Shown piece by piece: positions 55,702-64,000 of a stretch of DNA of 64,000 nucleotides; position 1 is the first letter of the stretch; every line of letters starts with the position of its first letter. The stretch lies in contig LR746268.1 of NCBI GenBank assembly GCA_902729315.2, positions 5,067,501 through 5,131,500 of the forward strand. Direction: 5' to 3'. The DNA is from Spirodela intermedia. Taxonomy: Eukaryota; Streptophyta; Magnoliopsida; Alismatales; Araceae. A program made the translations under genes and the position numbers. A model generated the notes under the pieces. It was given only the letters and a program-made list of their open reading frames with translations. It made no database searches and was not told where the DNA came from.

Positions 55702-56898
55702 TCAGGCAGAGGCAGTCAGGGAAGGGTGGAAAGACGTGCCGCAGGCAATCCACTGCTTCTTCCTCCTCCCGTGCTGGAGCACACAGCCAGGCACCTTCCT
55801 CCACTCCTTGCTCAGGACGTCGTAGGTCACCAGGCGGTTCATCTGGCGCGACCTCAGAGACAGCATGATCAGGCGCCGGTTTCCCAGGCAGTTCATCTTC
55901 ACGTGCTTCCCGTAAAACTCCAAGCACCAAATGTTTGGCATTCTGTCAACCTCCTTCCACAGAAGAGTCATCCTCTGCAGCTCCCACACGCACACGCAGG
56001 TGGCCGCGTTCTTCGTCAGCAGCCCCACGAGCAGGATCCTGCCGCCGCACTCGGCGATCGCGTGGTCCATCACGTGGGGTGGCACCGGGATGCTGAATTG
56101 CCGCCACACCCGGCTCTCCGTGTTGTAGGAGACGATGCCGTCGGGCTCCGCCCGCATGAAGTAGACCGTGTGGCCGATGGACACAGCTTGAGACCTGAAA
56201 TTCAAGAACAGCGGGAGAGTGATGTCTGCGGAGATCACTGAAGGGCGGGTCCAGCTGTCCTGGCGTGAGTCGTAGATTTCATAGTCCCCATTGCATCCCA
56301 GCCACATGATCTTGTAGCCACCGTCGCCGCTGCCGCCAGTTGAATCCTCATCCATCGTCATGCCGATGGCCACCCGAGACCAGACCTGGACCGACCTCGG
56401 TGGGAGCTCTCTGAACAAGCGTGTGAGAGGATTGCTGATGTAGAATTTCTGATGGCTGATGTCCAGAAAGCAGAGGAGGCCGCCAGCTGAGGTCGCAGGG
56501 ATGACTATCTTCGCCGGCAGAGCGGGGATCGACAGGTGGTGCCATCTCCTTGAAGACGGGTCGTACATGGCGCCGGTGCCGACGCTCTCATGGGTGATGC
56601 CATAGAGCCAGGGTAGTGATGGCGGGAGCTCGGAGCAGTGTTGAGAGAAGCTGTGGGAATCCAGTAGGGAGTTCCATTTCCTGCAGACAGACCTGAGGCG
56701 GAAGAATGCGGCAATCGGGAGCCTCGCAACGACCGCTTCGAAGAGATCCTCGGGGAACTCTTTCCAAATCCTCTGCTCCATCATCGTCTCACTCGAACTC
56801 CCAGCCACGAAGGGTTTCTCGCGGTTCTTCCGAGATTTCTTTGCAGGCGGAGAGTTCTTGGGGTCTACCATCTTGAAGCCTCCGGGTTGCCCTCCCAT
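55702..56898 (-). CDS. F-box/kelch-repeat protein
   Basis: A single exon encodes 398 aa from an ATG at 56898. After a basic N-terminal stretch (PPAKKSRKNREK), the F-box spans about residues 44-84 (WKEFPEDLFEAVVARLPIAA, then FRLRSVCRKWNSLLDSHSF). The remainder contains kelch/galactose-oxidase-like blades, such as LPWLYGITHESVGTGAMYDP and GGLLCFLDISHQKFYISNPL. F-box proteins of this type join SKP1 and cullin to select targets for ubiquitination, with the kelch part binding the target. It resembles the Arabidopsis At5g43190 group more than UFO, but the target is unknown. A CT microsatellite lies just after the stop in the probable 3' UTR. Confidence 0.9.
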   Translation of the reverse strand: MGGQPGGFKMVDPKNSPPAKKSRKNREKPFVAGSSSETMMEQRIWKEFPEDLFEAVVARLPIAAFFRLRSVCRKWNSLLDSHSFSQHCSELPPSLPWLYGITHESVGTGAMYDPSSRRWHHLSIPALPAKIVIPATSAGGLLCFLDISHQKFYISNPLTRLFRELPPRSVQVWSRVAIGMTMDEDSTGGSGDGGYKIMWLGCNGDYEIYDSRQDSWTRPSVISADITLPLFLNFRSQAVSIGHTVYFMRAEPDGIVSYNTESRVWRQFSIPVPPHVMDHAIAECGGRILLVGLLTKNAATCVCVWELQRMTLLWKEVDRMPNIWCLEFYGKHVKMNCLGNRRLIMLSLRSRQMNRLVTYDVLSKEWRKVPGCVLQHGRRKKQWIACGTSFHPSLTASA

Positions 56899-59800
56899 GA
56901 TGAAACGACAACCGTCACCAAGATAGTTGTTGTTGAAGTCGATAAAATACCATCTGCGTCAGGAGCAGACCATTGAATGATAAAAGAGTACAATGTGTTG
57001 GAGAAAGTTCATTTTCTAGCGTGAGCAGAATAAAAGCCAATAATATATTGATTACAGAAATTCTGTGAATAAAAAGATAAGTGACAATACTATTGAATGA
57101 ATACACCGAGGAAACAAAATCATAGGCTTCCTTATAGACGTGAAGTGTCAGTTTACCAACCCACAGTCCAGGATTCACATTCTATTCTCTGCTGGGCAGG
57201 AGAGGAATGGTGACTATGGCAGGTGATGGACAGCGACAAGGTTGGTAGTAATTGGGAGCGATTTTTTTTCTTATCTTCTACATTCTAGATCAGAATTGGC
57301 CGGATAACATCCCATGGAGACACTTTTAAGCCACATCACTCAGTAAAAGAATCTCAAGGGAACCATTAGACAGTTCGGGGTAATTTCTTGCGACCTCCTC
57401 ATTCTCCCCTCTTGATTGAGATGAACGCGAAAGCATAGTCATTGGCTGGATGCGTTAAAAAAGCAAAAAAATCGAACATTGACACAACATCATCACGTGA
57501 TCTGTCACAGAAAACCAACCAGAAAAGGGAGAAACGATAAGTAAACAATTACTATCCCAGTTTGGTAAATCCTCGGTTCCTAGTCGTCATAACAGAACCT
57601 CAAATACTGTAGAAAAGTAGAATGATCCCCTTAAGATTCAAAAACGGCCACATCGCGTTTTTTAATCTGTCGCAATGGATGTAAGCTGGTCCACAACAGT
57701 CCAGAAAATGATGCACCAAATAAAGTTTCAACCTCATCCCTTTAGGACAGCAATGTTCACTTCATTATTTATCCCTTCATATGCCAGCCATTGGATAGTA
57801 GTCCCGTGGCTAAGCTCTGTACCCTTTAAAAAATAAAATATAATACTTCTGGATTTTCTTAACATTATCAAGGGAAATCTGTGTCTGATGCCTATGTTCA
57901 AACCTAAGTGGAGAAACGGCATACGCCTGAAATGCTTAAAAATCGCAGGGTCTTTTTTCGTTCAATTTATAATCAAAATATAGCATTTTTATTACTAAGA
58001 ATTCGTGTAGAATAAGAATAATGTTAAGGAGAGTTGTGTAAGCTTCACCGCCAGTGACATGAATGATGCATATAAATCCCAATAAAAGGAAGGTTGCAAA
58101 TTAGAGATTTGGGAGTGCCCACTAGCACCCAGAGGCATCTAGGCTGGGATCCTTCTAAACTACATGGAGGGAAAAAAGCATGCAACACACAATTTATGCA
58201 TCTATCATCTGAACTAACAAAAATTTTACAGTTTTGAGACGTGCAGAAAAAAAAAGGCTATATAATTTTATCCTTGATCCTTAAAATATTCCTCCCATTG
58301 GTTCATAGAGATACGTGACACCCTTGTCAACCACCAGCTCTATTTCAGGTCAATAATGATTGGATCCAACACCAGGTGACTTTGTCTCTTCCATTGTAAT
58401 TGAATGAAAATCTGGGCAAATCGTACCAAAGTTTCACTACCGACCATGCAAGCCAGCATAGCTTTAAGCTCATAGGAGCCACAACGGAAAGTCCATCAAA
58501 GTCATGAAAATTTGAGTTGGCTGGATACACAGAAAATCATGCTCTTCCACTGAGATGCCCATGTAGTCTCCACACTCACAAACATGAGGCCTTAGAATCA
58601 ATGAATCAAAACCGAGATCAGCAATTTTAACGTCTATTAGACTTGAAAAGAAAAGAGATGCCATCATACTTTGTCATCCACTAGAAGTTCTAAAGACAGG
58701 AAACAAAGGGAAACTCAATCACAAGTCCACATCACACATGAGTTTTATTATACGCAGGAGAAGAAGGGAGACGTGATGAAATGCCCACATTATCCAATAG
58801 TTATTCCATAAACAGGAAAAGAAGGAAGATGCGACGAAATGCCCAGACCATCCACGAGTTGTTCCAGAAACAGTAAAATAATCCAGTCATGATCAAATGA
58901 CGACATCATCCGTAAGATGTTCCAAAACAAGAAAATTTTGACATGGTGAAACCTAGAAATGTTCCAGTTAAATCGTCTTTGGAACCTAGGGAAAGAGTTC
59001 ATGATTAAGCATCTTACATCAGCTTTTTACTCCCACGTTACCATGCTCCCCATGATGCGGCTCAAAAGAAGCCCCATTCTCTGCATGGTTAGCATCCACA
59101 TTCCTTCGAATGCAGGGATCAGATAGTAATCTCTCCAAAAGTAATCACCTCTTACTGTCCTTGAAGCTCCCTTTTCGAGAACGAAAAGAAAAGAGGTGGA
59201 GTCCATCGATGTGAGCCCTGTTCATCACCCTAAACTCTAATTCGGCATTACTATTCGTGAGGAGATGCAACAATTTTAGGACTCAGATCAAAACCTTCCA
59301 CATGACATCCCAAAATCAAACAAGACCAATCTACTTGATGACACATTCTCACATAACAGAGGCAGAAGTACCACACATGCTTATCAGGAATGCTTATCAG
59401 GAATGTTCTTGTAAAGAGCACAGAATTTTGCTTCTTCGCTCAGATTTATATTTTCCTTCACCTTGACTTGTAATTCGCAATGTTATCACAATAAATGCTT
59501 CTCATTATCAAGTTTCATGCACAGAGAAATTATCAAACGGTCACTATTAGAGATCGGTATCTTTTCTCTCGTGAGGAGAAAGCAAACCTGTACAAAACTA
59601 GCCATGAGAGTCCTCCAGCATCAGGCATCGTTTACATGGGACATCTTGCGGATATCTATTTCAGATAAAACATGTTCATTTTTTCAAATTCATCAAGCTA
59701 TATCCCCTCGTGTGAATATGTTTACAATCATCAAACTCCCATAAAGATCAGTGAGACAGGGCCATCTCAAATATTTTAGAAGGTCATATTGAGTATCAAT

Positions 59801-60480
59801 AAATTAGGTCCACAAACATACCGAGATTTACCATTTAGTAGATTCAAAAGCGTAAAATATAGCCAATAATCACGACCTTAAATACGCAACATATGCTAAT
59901 CCTGATGCGTGAGATTAGAAAAAAAATCAACAAAAAACAGAAACTATGCAAACTGATTAGGGGCTCAATTGTAAATTTGTTCAAAAGAAATCAGTAGAGG
60001 AATCTACCTCCAACCAAAACACCAAGCTATCTCAATGGATACGAATAAAAATAAAAAAGCTAGAAAAACAAAATTATTCCTGATTCAGATAGTCCGGAAG
60101 ATGAGTTGGTTTAATATGAAAAACACGAAACCACGCAACAAAGAGAATGCACATAAAAGGTGAATAATCTACGAGAGCAATACAAAAGGAATCATATAAG
60201 CCCTTCGTATGACGTGAATAAAGAGCATTACAAACCCTAAGCGGAAATCTACGCACCAGACATCAGAGGTAGATTTATGCAGGAATTCCAGTGAGAAATA
60301 TTGGTGACTCATCATACGGAGAGATTCCGAGAAAAAATAAGTGCCTCCCGCAACAAACTCCCTATCGATGAATCAATAGAAGCGTAGGCACAGAGCGAGG
60401 GAGAGATAACGGACAGAGCAAAGCGAGCAACAAACAGATTCCACTAAACAAAACAATAAGGCAGACAGGCCCCGTGAAAG
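56899..60480. other. 3.6 kb AT-rich region without recognised coding sequence
   Basis: It includes the F-box leader on the minus strand and long AT-rich sequence. I looked for exons on both strands and saw only short frames with no family resemblance. If the candidate exon at 60500-60616 is real, this could be introns and 3' UTR of its transcript. No tRNA or transposon domains are visible. Confidence 0.45.
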
Positions 60481-60499
60481 AAAGAGATGGACCATCGGT

Positions 60500-60616
60500 A
60501 GCTTGCCTCTCGTCGCTGTGATGCTCCAAGGACGGCCGCGGGGGAGGAAATCCGTATAGTTCGCAGAGCCCCTGGATCTGCCCGATGAGCTGCCTTAACA
60601 TGGCCACCCCCTCCAT
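60500..60616 (-). CDS. Candidate first coding exon, unrecognised
   Basis: From an ATG at 60616 the minus strand reads MEGVAMLRQLIGQIQGLCEL, then YGFPPPRPSLEHHSDERQ, and soon becomes T-rich and intron-like. The upstream minus strand is purine- and G-rich, like a leader. The first 25 residues look helical and protein-like. I know no family for it and found no downstream exon, so it may be a small peptide, an exon of a mostly non-coding transcript, or chance. Confidence 0.25.
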
Positions 60617-60649
60617 GCACCAACATCCACACCCACCTACTCCAACCCA

Positions 60650-60790
60650 CACCTCCCCCCCCCCTTCCTTCCTCCGCCACCACCGCCACTAGCAAGCAGC
60701 AAGTGCTACTACTAGCGACCTCCTCCCCCCCCACTCCACTCCATATCTCCTCACCATCACCCCCCACCCCACCCCCCCCCCCCACCGCGC
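60650..60790. repeat. C-rich low-complexity stretch with long poly-C runs
   Basis: Three C runs of about 8-13 bases are mixed with CCACC and CCTCC units. On the minus strand these are G runs just upstream of the candidate exon. A G-quadruplex is possible. Assembly errors are also common in such tracts. Confidence 0.6.
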
Positions 60791-62558
60791 CCCACTCCTC
60801 TTCTTCCTCTCAAGTCAGCAAATCCACCCGCCGCCTCCAAATGTTCTGATCAGCCTTTTAACCCTCCGTCTTCTCCGCCTCCTTATGCACATAATTCCGA
60901 AATTACCACTCTACCACGCTCTCCAGCCGTACCCTCGCCGACTCGGTCGGTCCCACGCCGCTGACCAGCGTTGCCTAGAGGGAGAGAGAGAGGGGGAGAT
61001 GTGGTCAAATCCAAAATAGAAGTCCAGGACCTCGGAGCATTCACACGTGCGAGAGAGGGGGATGAGTTAAACGTGCCCAGTCGAACGTTTCTTCATCCGT
61101 TGAGTGGTGGCCTTCCATTAACGATCCAACGGCAGAGATCCCGCCAAGTGAATTAGCCGGCGCAAGAGTCTTCCTCCATCATTAGCCATGATCGTGGCTT
61201 CTCATCATTTTATCTTGGGATCCAAACCGATCAGCACCGTCCGTTCCGCCTATGCTGTGTGATGCGGTCCTCCGCGGTAATCTGACGAGACGTCACCGTC
61301 GGGGCGCTTTTTCATGTTTCTAGAACGACGATTGCCTTTGACGGAGCGGACGTTATGATTAGATCTGTGGCCCCGCGTAATAATATCCGTTTCTAGCTTC
61401 GGAGGTGACTAGACCTACTGAGTAGTTATTTTCCCCCTTTTTTTTCCTTTTCTCGAGAAGGCGTCCTGGAAATCGATTTGAACGAGAATCGGATTTCTCG
61501 CAAATCCAACTCCACGCATAGCTGGCGGTGCTTTTCTCTCTAGTTCCTCCGTCCTCTGGGGCCCACAAGAGCGACGATATCTGGTAGGAAATGATAATCA
61601 TCACGCGCTGCGGAATCCTCGTCACGTGATGTCATCCAAGGCATTCGAGTAATCACACAACATGGATCATGGGCCGATAGTCTAATGGGCCTCAGGGCGA
61701 ATCCATCTGGAAGTAGTGGGCCTGGAAGCCCTCTGCCTTTACTTTAAGAGAGAGAAAGAGAGAGAGAGAGAGAGCGTCGGGGACTAAATTTTTATGGGCT
61801 TTTGGGGAACGATTCTGGAAGAAGCAGTGGGCCGGACTTTGTAGACGCAGCAGGGCCAGTAATACTGCAGCGTCCACACGTGACTTGTACGGGGCTACTC
61901 GGAACCGGCCCAATAACCTCCCCTAGATGGCTGGGCCATAACCTAGGCCCATCCACAGGCAAAGACTGGCCAGGCCTTGTAGAAGAGACCCATTAGCGCC
62001 TCACTTCTCGAAGAGAGAAATAATTATCAATATATTCTCTTTCCATTCCTGGGCGTTGACTCATTAAAGCGAGTCAAACTTTCAAACTTTATTGAATGGA
62101 ACAGAAGAGGGAGAAGGAGAGAGAGAGAGATGAAAGAGACTGAAAGGGGAGGGTGGAATCGTGTTTGGTTTCTGCTATTCCTGCGGTGATTAGTAAACAA
62201 CCGAGGCCAGCAGTGGCGGAAAGACGTATCATTCTGTTTTCTGTCGTACGCGCGTTGAATATTCGTCTGATCGGGCTGCGTGACGTCTCGACGTTTTATT
62301 GTTCCTCAGGCGTAACGGGGAGCACCTGGGCGGTGTTGGCGGAGCGTCCGAATGGCGTTTCTCGCACGTGTGGCGATGTCAGACGCCTCCCCACTCGTGC
62401 CTCCGATCCAGATCCTTCCCAGGCATCTGAAATACAGGCCAATGGAACGAAGAATTTCTTCTCCTCTTTCTCTCGCTCTCTCTCTCTCTGTAGGTTACGC
62501 TACAAGGTAGCTCTCTGCGTCGCTGCGCTTCTCTCAGCCGAGAAGCTACCGATCATCA
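60791..62558 (+). other. Promoter and leader region of the isoprenylated HMA gene
   Basis: TGGGCY motifs and their reverse cluster between about 61669 and 61965. GA tracts lie at about 61749-61774 and 62117-62130, and a CT run at about 62475-62490. The last 80 bp before 62559 are probably leader. The 162-codon frame at 62153-62641 runs across the first exon in another frame and is not counted. Confidence 0.45.
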
Positions 62559-62573
62559 ATGGGGGAGGTACGC

Positions 62574-62614
<41 letters not shown>

Positions 62615-64000
62615 ATCTCTCTCACGATTTGGTTGCGTTGAGTTGGCTGATTCTGGTGGTGTTTCAGGTGGAGAAGAAGACGGAGGAGAAGAATGTGGAA
62701 GAGGAGAAGAAGGCGAAGGTGGAGGGGGAAGCTAAGAAGGCCGAGGGAGGGAACAGCGCGGAGACGAAAGACGAGAAGAAGGATAAGAAGGAGGTGGGGA
62801 AGAAGCAAGGAGACGGAGGCGAGATGAAAGCCGAGGGTGGGGGAGATGAAGGCGAGAAGGAGGCTTCTTCGCCGCCGCCACCGCCACCGCCGCCGCCGGA
62901 GGAGATCGTCATCCGCGTCTACATGCATTGCGAGGGCTGCGCCCGCACGGTCAGGCGCTCGCTCAAAGGCTTTGAAGGTTGAACCCATCTTCTCCCTCAT
63001 TCGAGGCTTTTCTCTTCTGGATTCAATGGGCTCAATCGACCGATTCACAGGTGTGGAGGACGTGAAGACGGACTGCCAGACCCACGAGGTGGTGGTGAAA
63101 GGGAAGGTAGCGGCGGCGGATCCGCTCAAGGTGGTGGATAGGGTGCAGCGGAAGAGCCGAAGGAAGGTGGAGCTGCTGACGCCCATCCCTCCGAAGCCGG
63201 AGAAGGAGGCGGAGAAGAAAGAGGAGGAGAAGCCCAAGCCGGAGGAGAAGAAGGAAGAGGTCAACGATAGATCTTCGTCTCCACCTCCCCCTTCATTCTA
63301 ATATTGTCACAGTAAGAGAGAAGTCTTCTAGCTTCCGTCGATCTAACCTGGTGTGTGTCTGTGTGTCGATCCTTCGCCAGGCTCCTCCGGTAATGGCGGT
63401 GGTGTTGAAGGTCCACATGCACTGCGAGGCGTGCTCACTGGAGATCAAGAAAAGGATCCTCAAGATGAAAGGTCTTCTTCGTCATTTAATTCCCCGATAT
63501 CAATTAAATATTTTCTGCGGCACATCAATCATTCTAGTTGCCTTGGGGGAGGGCGGGTGAATGATTTTCTGAGCCGCCGAGTAAATGGGGAAGTTATGAG
63601 CTGTCGCAGGTGTGCAGGCGGCGGAGCCGGACGTGAAGAACTCGCAGGTGACGGTGAAGGGGCTGTTCGAGCCGGCGAAGCTGGTGGAGTACGTTTACAA
63701 ACGAACGGGGAAGCATGCGGTGGTGGTGAAGGCGGAGCCCGCGGAGAAGAAGCCGGAGAAGGACGGCAAAGACCAGGGGAAGGAGAAGAAGGCCGACGGC
63801 GGGGGCACCACTGGCGATGTGGAGAAGAAAGACGGCAGCGCCGCCCAGACGGAGAAGGAGACTAAGGAGGGCGCCGTCGTCAGGCTCGCGGAGGTCACCA
63901 AGAACCCGTTCCAGTACTACTACCCGAGATACCAGATGGAGTACGCTTACCCGCCGCAGATCTTCAGCGACGAGAATCCAAACGCTTGTTCTGTCATGTG
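62559..64000 (+). CDS. Heavy-metal-associated isoprenylated plant protein (HIPP), two HMA domains
   Basis: Five exons, 62559-62567, 62668-62977, 63051-63259, 63381-63471 and 63610-64000, give 336 aa. The window stops at TG of the stop codon, so one base is missing. The first exon holds only MGE. A Lys/Glu-rich stretch and a proline run precede HMA1 (RVYMHCEGCARTVRRSLKGF). A second charged stretch precedes HMA2 (VHMHCEACSLEIKKRILKMK). Both keep the CxxC metal-binding pair. The C-terminus reads YPPQIFSDENPNACSVM, ending in a CaaX farnesylation box (CSVM). The architecture and tail match the HIPP7 group, which binds metals such as zinc, cadmium or copper and attaches to membranes or sits in the nucleus. 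The first intron has a long CT tract (62577-62607). Confidence 0.93.
62577..62607 (+). repeat. CT microsatellite in the first HIPP intron
   Basis: About 15 CT units start 10 bp after the GTACGC donor of the 9-nt coding exon, followed by CTATCTCTAT variants. It is on the sense strand. Confidence 0.85.

Noticed and set aside
62500-63264. 254-codon minus frame opposite the HIPP gene
   Set aside because: It mirrors the Lys/Glu-rich codons of HIPP as Phe/Ser/Leu repeats and contains no start context or domain.
1-64000. CRISPR arrays, rRNA or tRNA genes
   Set aside because: No regularly spaced repeats with unique spacers, no rRNA-like stretches, and no tRNA with a convincing cloverleaf were seen. 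A short tRNA could be missed without a covariance-model scan.

Overview
The window looks like nuclear DNA of a flowering plant. The evidence is spliced genes with GT-AG and some GC-AG introns, plant-specific protein families (a CAMTA factor, a CHASE-domain cytokinin receptor, a DUF3444 J-protein, an isoprenylated HMA protein, chloroplast acetolactate synthase), Copia-type LTR retrotransposons and many CT/GA microsatellites. GC-rich gene starts set in AT-rich introns would suit a monocot, but that is only a weak inference. All gene models were read by hand from splice signals and family knowledge. No transcript or database search was available.

Layout from left to right: (1) 98-3802 (+), the 3' part of a CBS/PB1-domain membrane protein, cut by the left edge. 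(2) 5201-21610 (+), a CAMTA4-type calmodulin-binding transcription activator. Its CG-1 domain is interrupted by a 7 kb intron holding a decayed antisense Copia element (about 6.73-11.25 kb) and a tandem repeat of about 150 bp. (3) 21971-26786, a complete but inactive Copia element with two 270-bp LTRs, inserted in an ATT-rich microsatellite. (4) 27244-28364 (+), a small single-span membrane protein of a plant family I cannot name. (5) 28633-31225 (-), nuclear transport factor 2. (6) 32861-36926 (-), an AHK3-type cytokinin receptor whose ten exons give 1030 residues. (7) 37-43 kb, a long non-coding stretch with a GC-rich island, a cluster of ACGT-core sites and the probable leader of the next gene. 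(8) 43208-45388 (+), an intronless J-domain/DUF3444 protein. (9) 47977-49962 (-), intronless chloroplast acetolactate synthase, head-to-head with (10) 50371-54928 (+), a ZNF511-like C2H2 zinc-finger protein, with 408 bp between start codons. (11) 55702-56898 (-), an F-box/kelch protein. (12) 57-62.5 kb, mostly without recognisable coding sequence apart from one weak candidate exon. (13) 62559-64000 (+), a heavy-metal-associated isoprenylated protein; the window ends one base before the end of its stop codon.

The genes do not form a pathway or cluster. They are an ordinary set of signalling, transport, chaperone and metabolic genes. I found no clear sign of a new multi-gene system. The most interesting points are in gene structure: an in-frame alternative acceptor beside a CT microsatellite in the receptor's CHASE domain, two GC-AG introns, a 10-nt first coding exon in the CAMTA gene, a strong 18-bp hairpin in the NTF2 intron, the divergent ALS/ZNF511 promoter, and a consistent sense-strand CT bias of the long microsatellites.
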